The position numbers and the translations under genes are program-made. From the NCBI GenBank assembly GCA_038250235.1, contig JBBSCO010000017.1, forward strand, positions 1-52,350: a DNA stretch of 52,350 nucleotides, read 5' to 3'. Positions 1 through 9,069 of this stretch are shown here, in pieces. The DNA comes from JAAUTS01 sp038250235 (GTDB lineage: Bacteria; Verrucomicrobiota; Verrucomicrobiia; Methylacidiphilales; JAAUTS01). The notes under the pieces are model-generated. The model was given only the letters and a program-made list of their open reading frames with translations. It had not been told where the DNA came from and ran no database searches. Numbering within the stretch: the stretch's first letter is position 1; the number at the start of each line of letters is the position of its first letter.

Positions 1-878
1 ATTGCAGGCACTCCCAGATCCGCAATCAATTCCATCGACGCCCTCATGGACAGGATTCCCGGAACATTCAACGATCCCGGCTCATAACGTCTCGCCCCGG
101 GATAAAATTCAATCCGATCCTGGGCAATATAATTGGGCGAGTCCACGTTCCAAGACCCAAGTAAACTGGGCCTCAAAAGCTCAAAATTTGATTCTTTAAC
201 GTAAAAGATTCCAGCTCCTAAAGGGCCCAAAAGCCATTTATGTGAGTCCGCGCTTAGAAAATCGATATGTTCTACAGACAAGGGAAAAGCTCCCAAGGTT
301 TGGATTCCGTCCACACAAAACAGAATACCCCGCTCATGCAGAAACCTTCCAATTCCGTCCAGATCAAGGCGGTAACCACTCAAAAAACTCGCGCTGGCCA
401 GGGAAACCAACCTGGTTCGTGGGCCCACTACTTTTTCCAGATGTTCAACGCCAATCACTCCTGGCTCTTCTGTCTGCACAGGAACGGTTTTGACTCCTTT
501 TTCCCGTAGCTTGATCCAGGGGTAGACATTGGCCGGGTAATCATCGGCATAATAGACCACCTCATCCCCCGTTTTCCAGGCCAGGCCGTCCGCAACCAGA
601 TTCAAACCCAGAGCCGTCGGCCCCAAAAGCGCGATCTCCTGCTCTTTGGCCCCAAGAAGTTGCGCCGCCACGGCACGCGTTCCCAGCGTCCTGGGCCAGA
701 TTTCACCCGCCTCCTGATGATCAACTTCGGAATGATCGGCAAACCAGCGTAGCGCGTCCGTGGCTACGCGAGGCAGGGTGGCCACAGCCGCATGGGCAAG
801 AAATATGCGCTTCGCCGTGACCGGAAACATCGCGTTCCGTAAACTTTCGTTGGAAATAATTTCTTGCAGGGAGGGCAT
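1..878 (-). CDS. Class-V aminotransferase / cysteine desulfurase-like PLP enzyme (3' end outside window)
   Basis: An open frame runs on the minus strand from an ATG at 876-878 off the left edge, giving about 292 residues without a stop. The fold is that of PLP-dependent class-V aminotransferases: a substrate/cofactor region ending in the aspartate of FCVDGIQTLG (about residues 187-196) and the Schiff-base lysine in SADSHKWLLGP (about K214). The sequence around the lysine differs from the NifS enzyme next door, and the catalytic-cysteine region would lie beyond the edge, so desulfurase, selenocysteine lyase or kynureninase-like activity cannot be separated. It lies 106 bases downstream of the NifS gene on the same strand and may be co-transcribed with it. 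No strong ribosome binding site precedes the ATG, where the DNA is a degenerate heptamer repeat. Family assignment is firm, substrate unknown. Confidence 0.8.
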   Translation of the reverse strand, partial: MPSLQEIISNESLRNAMFPVTAKRIFLAHAAVATLPRVATDALRWFADHSEVDHQEAGEIWPRTLGTRAVAAQLLGAKEQEIALLGPTALGLNLVADGLAWKTGDEVVYYADDYPANVYPWIKLREKGVKTVPVQTEEPGVIGVEHLEKVVGPRTRLVSLASASFLSGYRLDLDGIGRFLHERGILFCVDGIQTLGAFPLSVEHIDFLSADSHKWLLGPLGAGIFYVKESNFELLRPSLLGSWNVDSPNYIAQDRIEFYPGARRYEPGSLNVPGILSMRASMELIADLGVPA

Positions 879-887
879 TGAAAAAAG

Positions 888-922
888 TTTTCGGTTTCCA
901 GTTTTCGGTTTTCGGTTTCAAA
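888..922. repeat. Degenerate heptamer tandem repeat
   Basis: Five consecutive units of seven bases can be read: TTTTCGG, TTTCCAG, TTTTCGG, TTTTCGG, then a decayed TTTCAAA. The array sits between the NifS gene and the downstream aminotransferase. Similar GGTTTCC/GGTAAAC words continue to about 980. The period of seven is directly visible; its function is unknown. Confidence 0.55.
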
Positions 923-984
923 AAAATCAGATATACGGACAGGAGCGGTTTCCAACAGTAAACCGGAAACCTTAAACGGTAAAC

Positions 985-2181
985 TCAACTGACCGCTTCC
1001 AGCTCTTTCTTCAATTCCTGGGCTCCCGGGCTCTCTCGCCGCAGACGCTCCACAATCCCGGGCAACAGGCCCAGAACTTCATCCACCTCGGCTTCAGTGT
1101 TGAAACGGCTGAGGGACAGTCGCAGCGAACCAAGTGTTCTTTCAACAGGCAACCCCATAGCCCTTAACACATGAGAAGGTGTGGGTGAACCCGTTGTACA
1201 GGCCGACCCCGCCGAAGCACAGACACCATGATGATCCAACAGGATCAAAAGGGCTTCGGCCTCGACTCCTTCAAAAGCAATGCTGCTGGTGTTGGGTAGA
1301 CGTTTTCCCCGATGCCCGTTGACCACCGTGCCGGAAATGGAATTCAAAATGCCGTTCTCCAGTTTATCCCGCAGACGGGAGACCTCGACCGCTTCAGTTT
1401 CAATATGGCCTCCCGCTTCTTCCGCAGCCTGGCCCAAGGCCACCATTGAGGCCACGTTTTCGGTGCCTCCACGGCGCTTCCTTTCCTGGGATCCGCCAAT
1501 CATGAAAGGCACAAAAGGAACGCTGCGTCTGGTGTAAAGCACACCCACACCCTTTGGGGCATGGAGTTTGTGTCCGGAGACCGAGAGGAAATCAATGTTC
1601 AGCTCACTGAGATTGATCGGTATTTTTCCAACAGCCTGCACGGCGTCGGTATGAAACAAAACGCCGCGGTCACGGCACAAGGTTCCGATTGCTTCAACCG
1701 GAAAAGTAACGCCTGTTTCATTATTGGCCCACATGAGGGAAACAATGGCCGTGTCGGGACGCAGGGCTTTCTCAACATCCTGCACCGTCAACGTCCCATC
1801 CTCCCTGACCGGAAGCCAGGTTACCGCGTAACCCTGCAATTCCAGATCTTCGCATTGGTTTTTGACCGCCGAATGCTCCACCGAACTGACAATAACATGC
1901 CGGTGACCTGTCGTTTTCAGGGCTGAGGCAATGGCGGCATTGTCGGATTCGGTTCCGCAACTGGTAAAAACTATTTCACGGGCCTTGCAACCCAGCAAGG
2001 AGGCAATCTGTTCCCGGGCTTTCTCAACCGCGTCCGCCGTGGCCTTCCCCATGCGGTAGGCACTGGAAGGATTGCCATAATGCTCCGTCAAATAGGGAAC
2101 CATCGACTCGAACACGGAAGGGCTGATCTGCGTGGTGGCATTGTTATCCAAATAGATGATCTTACGGTTCGCGACACTCAT
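985..2181 (-). CDS. Cysteine desulfurase, NifS/IscS family
   Basis: This 398-residue protein is a full-length group I cysteine desulfurase. It removes sulfur from L-cysteine as an enzyme-bound persulfide for Fe-S cluster assembly or tRNA thiolation. Visible landmarks are the N-terminal YLDNNATTQ, the PLP lysine in SVSGHKLHAPKG (K205), the RGGTENV loop (about 237-243) and the catalytic cysteine in SAGSACTTGS (C328), followed by SHVLRAMG. The ATG at 2181 places the conserved IIYLDNNAT segment at the N terminus. No iscU, sufBCD or iscR gene is in the window, so the pathway partner cannot be told and nifS versus iscS is not decided. Confidence 0.95.
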   Translation of the reverse strand: MSVANRKIIYLDNNATTQISPSVFESMVPYLTEHYGNPSSAYRMGKATADAVEKAREQIASLLGCKAREIVFTSCGTESDNAAIASALKTTGHRHVIVSSVEHSAVKNQCEDLELQGYAVTWLPVREDGTLTVQDVEKALRPDTAIVSLMWANNETGVTFPVEAIGTLCRDRGVLFHTDAVQAVGKIPINLSELNIDFLSVSGHKLHAPKGVGVLYTRRSVPFVPFMIGGSQERKRRGGTENVASMVALGQAAEEAGGHIETEAVEVSRLRDKLENGILNSISGTVVNGHRGKRLPNTSSIAFEGVEAEALLILLDHHGVCASAGSACTTGSPTPSHVLRAMGLPVERTLGSLRLSLSRFNTEAEVDEVLGLLPGIVERLRRESPGAQELKKELEAVS

Positions 2182-2289
2182 GGTTGTAAAGTTTCCAAGA
2201 TAGCAAAGATCAATCCTTGATGCACCTTTTTTTCAGGAAACCATTGGACATTAAACCGCATTGCAATTCATGGCATATTGTTTTGTCCG

Positions 2290-2596
2290 GTGGAACTCAG
2301 TCCTGAAATAAAAGTGATTGCCTCGGGAACTCCGGAAGTCTTCGATTCGACTCCCATTTCCAAAGCTTATTTCTTTGGCTCAAAAGCACGCGACCATGGT
2401 TCCCACACAAGTGATTTTGATATTTTGTTTGAAGCACCCTCAGATTCCTTGACCCTTTTTTCTCCCGCTGAAATGGAGGGGCCATGTGGATCTTTTGAGC
2501 CGAAGCGGTCTTAACGGATCCATACGATCTTAGATCGAAAATGAAATGGTTCTCATTTACAATAAACTGATGCCCCGATATGACACCGCCCAATGA
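2290..2596 (+). pseudogene. Decayed MntA-type nucleotidyltransferase antitoxin
   Basis: The first frame (GTG at 2290, or TTG at 2278) encodes a minimal nucleotidyltransferase N terminus with the signature GS-x10-DxD (GSKARDHGSHTSDFD). That frame ends at 2514. The rest of the domain is readable in another frame from about 2474: HVDLLSRSGLNGSIRS, then a TAG, then IENEMVLIYNKL, ending at the TGA at 2594-2596. This matches the usual VDLV...L...I...I..E...IY end of MNT proteins. A frameshift near 2475 plus an internal stop indicate a broken gene. In intact modules MntA AMPylates the HEPN toxin HepT to neutralise it. The end overlaps the start of the HEPN remnant, as in intact operons. Confidence 0.7.
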
Positions 2597-2935
2597 TAAG
2601 GAATTGCTTGGGCCCATTCTGAAAGAATGCACCAAAATTGAAAACCCCCTCAGGGGCTCTCCCAAAGCTCCTTCCTTCATGATACCGATAAACAAGATGC
2701 CACCATGCAGCGTTTGGAAATAATTGGCGACGCATCAAAATTACTGTCCCAACAAATCAAAGATACTTTATTGGGAATTCCCTGGGAACCCGCTGCACGA
2801 ATACGGGACAGGTTGATTCACGGTTATTTCAGTGTGGATTTGCTTATCGTTTGGAATACAACGCAAATAGAAGTTCCTAAAATCCAGGCAGCCATCAAAG
2901 CTTACCTGGATAGTCCAAGGCCAGTTGGCGAATAA
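2580..2935 (+). pseudogene. Frameshifted HepT-type HEPN toxin (DUF86)
   Basis: An ATG at 2580 opens MTPPNDKELLGPILKECTKIE, which fits the N-terminal helix of DUF86/HepT proteins but runs into a stop shortly after. The remainder is in another frame starting just after the TGA at 2639: GLSQSSFLHDTDKQDATMQ, then RLEIIGDASKLLS, then the HEPN RNase motif R-x4-H in RDRLIHGYFSVD, with the stop at 2935. One frame change at about 2640-2655 joins both parts into a normal length HEPN domain. With the broken MntA remnant just upstream this is a decayed HEPN-MNT module. A sequencing error is possible for this gene alone but would not explain the damage to both. Confidence 0.7.
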
Positions 2936-2944
2936 AAAGGCAGG

Positions 2945-3568
2945 CTAATCGCTCAACTCAACATTCCAATACGCCACATCCAGGAAGTGCTTCCATGAAT
3001 CATGCGGGACACTTGAAATCTGGATGTTCAGAAAAGTCCTCAGCTTGGGACGCTTCGGCTTGGTCAGGGGTTTCATCCCGATCTCGTGCGTGAGATAATT
3101 TCCCTTCCGCGTGTTGCAGGGAATACAGGAACACACCACATTGTCCCAGGTCGTCTTCCCCCCTTTGTCGCGGGGAAGGACATGGTCGATGTTGAGATCT
3201 TTCCGGTCAAAACGGACGCCACAATATTGACAGGTGTGGCTGTCCCTTTCGAAAATATTGTTCCGGGTCAGTTTGACCTCCTTTTTTGGCAGACGGTCAA
3301 ACATCAACAACACAATGATCTGGGGCACCTGAATGCGGAAATTGACCGAATGCAGGAAATCCCCCTCCTCTTGGAACTGGGAAAAATCGTGCCAGGCCCC
3401 GAAATCCAGAGTCTGGAATGTGCCGCTTGAGGCATCCACCACCTGGGCCTGCCCCATATAGAGAAGGGAAAACGCACGCCTCACCGTGCAAACGCTCACT
3501 GCTTGCCAGAGCCGATTCAAAACCAAGACAGGCCGGTTTAATAAGGCATCCATAAGGTGACCTTTCAT
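2945..3568 (-). CDS. HNH endonuclease family protein
   Basis: This 207-residue protein has an N-terminal domain beginning ALLNRPVLVLNRLWQAVS and a C-terminal HNH domain. The HNH part shows CQYCG, LNIDHVLPRDKGG, WDNVVCSCIPCN, with two CxxC zinc knuckles and the central His of the beta-beta-alpha metal motif. The architecture is common in free-standing housekeeping-like HNH proteins whose substrate is unknown. The start may be ATG at 3568 or the second ATG at 3553, which directly precedes the conserved domain. There is no homing-intron context, and it faces the decayed toxin-antitoxin remnant. Nuclease activity is inferred from the motif. Confidence 0.85.
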   Translation of the reverse strand: MKGHLMDALLNRPVLVLNRLWQAVSVCTVRRAFSLLYMGQAQVVDASSGTFQTLDFGAWHDFSQFQEEGDFLHSVNFRIQVPQIIVLLMFDRLPKKEVKLTRNNIFERDSHTCQYCGVRFDRKDLNIDHVLPRDKGGKTTWDNVVCSCIPCNTRKGNYLTHEIGMKPLTKPKRPKLRTFLNIQISSVPHDSWKHFLDVAYWNVELSD

Positions 3569-3777
3569 TCAAAAGGACGAACCTAGTTAACACAGCACAG
3601 AAGCCGCGTCAAATAATCAGGGATACTTCCGTGTTACATTTCACAACACCCTATAATGGTTTTGACGCCGTGACCAGCCCTGCAAAGCTCCTAATTATCA
3701 GTATTTATTCACAAATACGAGCCCGCCATAAGGAAAGGGGTTGCGTTTTTACGGAAAAATATGTTAAATGCCGGACT

Positions 3778-5550
3778 ATGACCCGTATCATACTGGCACT
3801 CAGTCTATTCCTTAGCACGGCCTTTGTCGCAAACGTTATGTCTGCTGTCTTACCTCAGGAACAGTTTTTGCAAATTTATCTGCTCATCCAGGAAGGGGAA
3901 AAATTGGAGTCAGCCAATCAGAAAGCCTCCGCCCGCTCTCTGTTCAAAGTCTCTGAAGAACGCCTGGAAAAGCTCAATTTAAACTATCCCGAGTGGGAAC
4001 CCACCATCGTCAAATATCGGCTCCGCTACTCCAAAGACAAGCTAGAGTCCCTTAAAGATGCCGTCGACGCGGATCTAAACAAACCAGCCCCCATCATTCC
4101 TCCGGAAATTACCCAGGGCGAGGTCACGGATTCCATCACCGCCACAGCCGCCGGAACCCGCCCCTCCTCCCCTTCCGAAATCATGGAGGCCGCCGCACCC
4201 ACCGGCATGGCCCCTGTCATCGAAGTCTCCGGCGGCGACTCCAGCCCCACGACAGAGGATCCCGCTGCACTGAAACAGCGCATCCGCACCTTGGAACTCA
4301 CCCTGGCCGACACGGAGGAAAAACTGACCAAAGCCAGCACGGAAGCCGCCGTTCTCCGCGCCAGAGTCGGCGAACTTGAAAAAGCCCTGACCGTGGCCCG
4401 GGAAGGCACCAGCGATGAGAAACTATCCAACCTGATGGCTGAAAACAACAGCCTGAAAGAAAAACTCAGCCAAGCCGAATCCACCATTGCCAGCGTCCAA
4501 AGCGGTCCCGGTGGCCAATCCATCGTCGCCCTCGACGAGCAGGTCAAAAAAATCCAGGACCAGCTCAACCTTTCCCGCCAGGAAAACGAGGCCCTGCGCC
4601 AGACCAGCGAAGAATTTAAAGCCAAACTCCAGGAAGCTCAAAAACAACTGGATGAAGCCAATATCAAAATTGCCGGCCTTCCCAAAGAAGACCCCATCCG
4701 CAAAGAAAACGAAATGATGCGGGATCTTATCCGCCGCGAGCAGGCCGAATTTGAACGCCGCAAAATCGCCAGCCGTATCGCCTTGGAAGAGCTGCAGGCC
4801 CTTAAGATCGACTCCGAAAAACTTAAAACCCAGATCACCCTGCTTGCCTCGCCCCTTATCATCCTGAGTGACGACGAAAAAGCCCTGCTTCGCCAGCCCA
4901 GTGCCGGCCTCCAAGTCGATTCCAGCGGCAACATTTCCGCGCCTGCCACCAGCACCGTTCCCGACGCGGCTGAAATCTCCAGCCGCCCCAAAGTTCCTGA
5001 AGAATTCAGAGACGCCGCCCGCGAAGCCAACGATCTCTTTGCGGCCCAGAAGTTTGACGAGGCCGCCGCCCGCTACCAAACCATCCTGAATGTTCACCCC
5101 GACTCGCTCTATGCCTTGTCCAACATTGCGGTCGTCCGCTTCCAACAGGGGAAATATCCTCTGGCCGAAGACTATCTCCGCAAAGCCGTCAAGCTCTCCC
5201 CCCAGGATGCTTTCTCGCACTCCATCCTCGGTATCGTCCTTTATCAACAGAGTAAAATCGATGACGCCGTCCAGATCCTGACCCGCGCCGTTGCACTCGA
5301 CCCCAACGATCCCAAAACCCGCAACTACCTCGGCATAGCCGCCTCCCAAAAAGGTTGGCAGGAAGCCGCTGAGCAGGAATGCCGGAAAGCGATCGAACTG
5401 GATCCCCTGTATGGCGATGCTCACTTCAATTTATCTGTTATCTATGCCACTCAGAAACCACCCGCCCGCGAATTGGCCAGCCGCCACTACAAGCGGGCCC
5501 TGGAACTCGGCATTCCCCGCGATCCCGAGCTGGAAAAAATGCTAAAATAA
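3778..5550 (+). CDS. Secreted coiled-coil and TPR protein
   Basis: A 590-residue protein starts at the ATG at 3778 with a signal peptide (MTRIILALSLFLSTAFVAN). I prefer this start over an in-frame codon at 3631, which would place 49 unlikely residues before the signal. After a Pro/Ala-rich linker, residues of about 163-345 form a long Glu/Lys/Ala-rich coiled coil. Residues of about 405-590 contain tetratricopeptide repeats, for example AAARYQTILNVHPDSLYAL and AVQILTRAVALDPNDPKTR. It is probably a periplasmic scaffold; the partner is unknown. A strong terminator follows 25 bases after the stop. Confidence 0.8.
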   Translation: MTRIILALSLFLSTAFVANVMSAVLPQEQFLQIYLLIQEGEKLESANQKASARSLFKVSEERLEKLNLNYPEWEPTIVKYRLRYSKDKLESLKDAVDADLNKPAPIIPPEITQGEVTDSITATAAGTRPSSPSEIMEAAAPTGMAPVIEVSGGDSSPTTEDPAALKQRIRTLELTLADTEEKLTKASTEAAVLRARVGELEKALTVAREGTSDEKLSNLMAENNSLKEKLSQAESTIASVQSGPGGQSIVALDEQVKKIQDQLNLSRQENEALRQTSEEFKAKLQEAQKQLDEANIKIAGLPKEDPIRKENEMMRDLIRREQAEFERRKIASRIALEELQALKIDSEKLKTQITLLASPLIILSDDEKALLRQPSAGLQVDSSGNISAPATSTVPDAAEISSRPKVPEEFRDAAREANDLFAAQKFDEAAARYQTILNVHPDSLYALSNIAVVRFQQGKYPLAEDYLRKAVKLSPQDAFSHSILGIVLYQQSKIDDAVQILTRAVALDPNDPKTRNYLGIAASQKGWQEAAEQECRKAIELDPLYGDAHFNLSVIYATQKPPARELASRHYKRALELGIPRDPELEKMLK

Positions 5551-5574
5551 GTCCAGCCATCCTCTTTTCCTGAA

Positions 5575-5605
5575 AAGGCTCCCTCAATGGCAGGGAGCCT
5601 TTTTT
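5575..5605 (+). terminator. Intrinsic terminator
   Basis: A 10-bp perfect stem (AAGGCTCCCT / AGGGAGCCTT) with a 7-base loop is followed by a T run. It ends the TPR protein transcript and separates it from the kinase gene at 5646. Confidence 0.9.
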
Positions 5606-5645
5606 GTGCTCATTCCAGCAACGATTCCGTGCTTCAATAGAGACC

Positions 5646-6593
5646 ATGGCAGAGATAGCTTTCGACGTCGTCACAGTAACCCTGAATCCGACCATTGATC
5701 TGACCGGGGCCATCGACAACTTTACTTTAGGCCGGGTCAACCGCTTGCAAAGCACGCGGTCATGCCCCGGCGGCAAAGGCGTCAATGTGGCGGCCGCCCT
5801 GGCCGACTTTGGACATGCCGTGGCTGCCACCGGCTTTTTGGGTGCAGGCAATTCCGCCCTCTTTGAAAAACTCTTTGCAGAGAAAAAAATCCGCGACTGT
5901 TTCGTCAGGCTGAACGGCTCCACCCGTTCAGCCCTGAAAATTACCGATGTTTTGCAGCACGAAACCACCGACATCAATTTTCCGGGATTAACCCCCGGCC
6001 ATGGGGATATCCGATCCCTTCATGAGTCCATCCTGTCACTCAACGCTGCCTGCTTTGTCCTGGCTGGAAGTCTTTGCCCCGGATTGCCTGAGGATTTTTA
6101 CCAAAGCCTTACTCTCGACTTAAAAGCCCGTGGGAAAAAGGTGGTGGTGGACAGCAGCGGCGAAGCTCTGCGGCATGCGGTCGAAGCCGCCCCCGATCTG
6201 ATCAAACCGAATATTCATGAACTCGGCATACTCACAGGACTCTCCTTGCTTACCACCAAGGACGTGATTGAAGCTGCCCGGTCCCTGCTAAAGAAAGGAA
6301 TCCGCCAGGTGGTTGTCTCCATGGGAGCGCGGGGGGCCTGCTTCGTCAGCCCTCATTCCGTCCTCATGGCAGTTCCTCCTGAAATTTCCATCACCAGCAC
6401 AGTCGGAGCGGGCGACGCCATGGTCGCCGGGCTGGTTTCCGCTCAACTGGCGGGCCTTTCCCCGCAGGACAGCGCCCGCCTCGCCACCGCCTTCTCCCTG
6501 AATGCCCTTTCCCACGAAGGCCCGGGCCTGACCTCAAAGGAGGATGTCCGTGCATTTATGTCTGACATCCGTATAACTTCTTTCAATAACTAA
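5646..6593 (+). CDS. PfkB-family sugar kinase, 1-phosphofructokinase-like
   Basis: This 315-residue ribokinase/PfkB family protein shows the 1-phosphofructokinase/tagatose-6-phosphate kinase subgroup signatures VTLNPTIDLT near the N terminus and CPGGKGVNVAAALADFG (substrate site). It also carries IKPNIHELG and the ATP/anion hole GAGDAMVAG with the catalytic Asp. It likely phosphorylates a sugar phosphate such as fructose 1-phosphate or fructose 6-phosphate; no PTS fructose gene is nearby to favour one. I chose the ATG at 5646 because an in-frame earlier codon at 5604 lies inside the terminator hairpin. The histidine phosphatase gene follows after 14 bases, so the two are probably one operon. 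Confidence 0.88.
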   Translation: MAEIAFDVVTVTLNPTIDLTGAIDNFTLGRVNRLQSTRSCPGGKGVNVAAALADFGHAVAATGFLGAGNSALFEKLFAEKKIRDCFVRLNGSTRSALKITDVLQHETTDINFPGLTPGHGDIRSLHESILSLNAACFVLAGSLCPGLPEDFYQSLTLDLKARGKKVVVDSSGEALRHAVEAAPDLIKPNIHELGILTGLSLLTTKDVIEAARSLLKKGIRQVVVSMGARGACFVSPHSVLMAVPPEISITSTVGAGDAMVAGLVSAQLAGLSPQDSARLATAFSLNALSHEGPGLTSKEDVRAFMSDIRITSFNN

Positions 6594-6607
6594 CCCCCCC
6601 GTCTCCC

Positions 6608-7306
6608 ATGACCACATCCAACCTGAACAGCCGGATTTTTTTAATCCGCCATGGAGCCACCATTCTTAGTGCCGAAGACCGCTTCGCCGGTGCCACCGAT
6701 GCACCGCTTTCCGACGAAGGACGCGAACAGGTCAAACGCCTGTCTCTCCGCCTCAGCCGGGAAAAAATCGTCGCCGTGTATGCCTCTCCCCTCGGACGAA
6801 CCATGGAAACCGCCAGTATCCTGGCTGAGCCCCACGGTCTGGAAATACAGGCCCGCGAAGGCCTTCGCGAAATTTCCCACGGTCATTGGGAACAGATGAC
6901 CCGCCGTGAGGTGGACCAGCAATTTCCTGAAGAAGTCGCCGAATGGGACAGGGATCCTTTCACCTTTGCTCCCGCCGGGGGTGAAAGTGGACTCGCCGTC
7001 ACCGCGCGGGCACTTCCTGTTCTTTTGGAAATTGTCCGGGCCCACCACAGCTCCGACGTCTTGATTGTTTCGCACAAAGCGACCATCCGTCTTCTGTTGA
7101 GTTCGTTGCTGGGATTCGATCCACGCCGCTACCGCGACAACCTGGATCAGAGTCCTGCGGCCCTTAATATTGTAGACTTCAGGGATCCGGCCCACGCTAG
7201 ACTCACCCTCTTCAACGACACCTCCCACTATTCCGAAACCGGACTCTCCATCCCCTGCGTGCCTGGGTCGCGCCTCTCCAAATGGTGGGAAACGCCAACA
7301 ACCTGA
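6608..7306 (+). CDS. Histidine phosphatase (phosphoglycerate mutase-like)
   Basis: This 232-residue protein has the phosphohistidine motif LIRHGAT near the N terminus, the second-shell FAGATDAPLSDEGREQ segment, the acid residue region LREISHGHWE and a late VSHKATIRLLL with the second catalytic His. This is the GpmB/CobC/broad phosphatase branch of the histidine phosphatase superfamily. Exact substrate (3-phosphoglycerate, alpha-ribazole phosphate or a sugar phosphate) cannot be told. It lies 14 bases after the PfkB kinase, suggesting a shared role in sugar-phosphate metabolism. Confidence 0.88.
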   Translation: MTTSNLNSRIFLIRHGATILSAEDRFAGATDAPLSDEGREQVKRLSLRLSREKIVAVYASPLGRTMETASILAEPHGLEIQAREGLREISHGHWEQMTRREVDQQFPEEVAEWDRDPFTFAPAGGESGLAVTARALPVLLEIVRAHHSSDVLIVSHKATIRLLLSSLLGFDPRRYRDNLDQSPAALNIVDFRDPAHARLTLFNDTSHYSETGLSIPCVPGSRLSKWWETPTT

Positions 7307-7428
7307 TCTTAGACCAGACCAGACCTGTCCAGATCTGTCCAGGCCGCGACGGAGTCCTTCCCCCCCTTTTTTTCACCCGATAGTGCCTGCCTTACTTTCG
7401 TGTTTGGCCTCTGAGTTCTTCGTTATGA

Positions 7429-8748
7429 TCAGGATGCCAGCTGTTGAATTTGAAACCGTTTGAAACTTTCCTGCGCCCTGTGAACCATCCCTTGGGCGCG
7501 CAGGCGTTTGTCCTTGGGAGGATTTTCCAAGGGAGGTAACAACCCGAAAGCCGCCTTCATGGGCTGGAAAGTTTTGCTCTCGGCCTCGGTGATATAGCGG
7601 CAAAGGGATCCAAGCATGGTCTCAGAGGGAAGCGTCAGGGGTTCCCTGCCTTCCAAAAGCCGCGCCACATTCAACCCCGCCAACAATCCCGTAGCGGCAT
7701 TGCCCATGTAACCCTCGACCCCCGTGATCTGTCCTGCAAAGAAAAGCGTGTCCCGCGTCTTCAACTGCAGGGTCGGCTTCAACAGGCGCGGTGAATTGAT
7801 GAAAGTGTTGCGGTGCATCTGGCCTAACCGGACAAACTCCGCATTCTGCAAGCCCGGAATGAGCCTCAGAACCTGCTCCTGCACGCCCCACTTCATATTG
7901 GTCTGGAATCCGACGATGTTGTAGAGCGATCCTGCCGCATTGTCCTGGCGGAGCTGCACCACTGCATGGGGCCTTCTGCCCGTCCGGGGATCGGTCAATC
8001 CAATCGGCCGCATTGGGCCGAACGCCAATGCCTGACGTCCACGTGACGCCAAAACTTCCACCGGAAGACAACTTTCAAAAAAGATGTCCTTTTCAAAATC
8101 TTTCAATTCAATCTTTTCCGCCGTGAGCAGGGCATCGATAAAGGCATCATATTCCTCCCGCGTCATCGGACAGTTGAGGTAATCCCCCTCGACACCTTCC
8201 TCCCGGCGGGAAGCACGGAAGACAATGCTGTGGTCGATACTCTCAGCCTCCAAAATCGGGGCCAGGGCGTCGTAGAAATACAGGTAGGATTCGCCGGTGA
8301 TATGCTTGATGGCCGAAGCCAGGGCATCACTGGTCAAAGGCCCGGACGAAACCACGGTAATGCCTTTATCGGAAATATGCATGACCTCCTGTCGGATCAT
8401 TTCCACGCTGGGATGTTCTTCCAGGCGGCGGGTGACTTCACGGGCGTAAGCTTCGCGGTCCACAGCCAGGGCTCCTCCGGCGGGAACAGCATGTTGGGCG
8501 GCGACGGAAAGGATAAGGGATCCGAGTTGATCCATCTCCCATTTGAGGAGGCCGGGAGCCCGGTCAGGAAGCTGGGAACCGAAGGAATTGCTGCAAACCA
8601 GCTCGGCACAATCCCCCGTGGCATGGGCACCAGTTGAAAGCACGGGACGCATTTCGAAGAGGCGGACCTTGTGGCCCCGGCTGGCGATCTGCCAGGCCGC
8701 TTCCGAGCCGGCCAGACCGGCACCAATCACATTGACGGGAAGAGACAT
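7429..8748 (-). CDS. trmFO: tRNA (uracil-5-)-methyltransferase TrmFO
   Basis: This 439-residue flavoprotein methylates U54 of tRNA using methylene-tetrahydrofolate and FADH2. The N terminus VNVIGAGLAGSEAAWQIASRG is the FAD-binding Rossmann motif, followed by RLFEMRP and ELVCSNSFGS, which are characteristic of TrmFO/GID. The second half has YMGNAATGLLAGLNVARLL. Its length is usual for the family. It is convergent with the histidine phosphatase gene (122 bases between stops). Confidence 0.96.
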   Translation of the reverse strand: MSLPVNVIGAGLAGSEAAWQIASRGHKVRLFEMRPVLSTGAHATGDCAELVCSNSFGSQLPDRAPGLLKWEMDQLGSLILSVAAQHAVPAGGALAVDREAYAREVTRRLEEHPSVEMIRQEVMHISDKGITVVSSGPLTSDALASAIKHITGESYLYFYDALAPILEAESIDHSIVFRASRREEGVEGDYLNCPMTREEYDAFIDALLTAEKIELKDFEKDIFFESCLPVEVLASRGRQALAFGPMRPIGLTDPRTGRRPHAVVQLRQDNAAGSLYNIVGFQTNMKWGVQEQVLRLIPGLQNAEFVRLGQMHRNTFINSPRLLKPTLQLKTRDTLFFAGQITGVEGYMGNAATGLLAGLNVARLLEGREPLTLPSETMLGSLCRYITEAESKTFQPMKAAFGLLPPLENPPKDKRLRAQGMVHRAQESFKRFQIQQLAS

Positions 8749-8803
8749 GAAGTGAAAAAGATAACCACGAACACCCGTGGATGGATATGAAGAAAATCAT
8801 TTA

Positions 8804-9064
8804 TCAGCGGCTGCGTATTACAACTTTGGAGGCGGGCTTTTCCGAACGTTCCCTGCTAAATGTTCGTGCAACGGACTCAACATTCGAAAGGAAAGCAATC
8901 CACTCTTCCCCGGAAAGTGAAGCGGGAATTTTTTCCAAATAGGCAGCTGCCCACATCAGGCCAAAAAAAGTGATACCTTTGGCCGGATCAGGATCGGCGT
9001 TGTTTTTCATCCAGGCCAGCACCACCTTTTCTTTGTGGTATTTGTTCAGTAACCCGCTAAGCAC
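8804..9064 (-). CDS. Hypothetical small protein
   Basis: An 86-residue open frame with no recognised domain; composition is ordinary and helical (FFGLMWAAAYLEKIPASL). It lies upstream of trmFO in the same direction with 55 bases between. The GTG start at 9064 is only 5 bases from the divergent cNMP-binding gene, which leaves no room for a promoter. An internal ATG at about 9010 is an alternative start giving 68 residues. Real-gene status is moderate. Confidence 0.5.
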   Translation of the reverse strand: MLSGLLNKYHKEKVVLAWMKNNADPDPAKGITFFGLMWAAAYLEKIPASLSGEEWIAFLSNVESVARTFSRERSEKPASKVVIRSR

Positions 9065-9069
9065 TTACT

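Noticed and set aside
7307..7428. Short CCAGACC/TGTCCAG repeats and T-run between the phosphatase and trmFO
   Set aside because: Repeats are too few and irregular; the C7T7 stretch has no strong stem, so I do not call a terminator.
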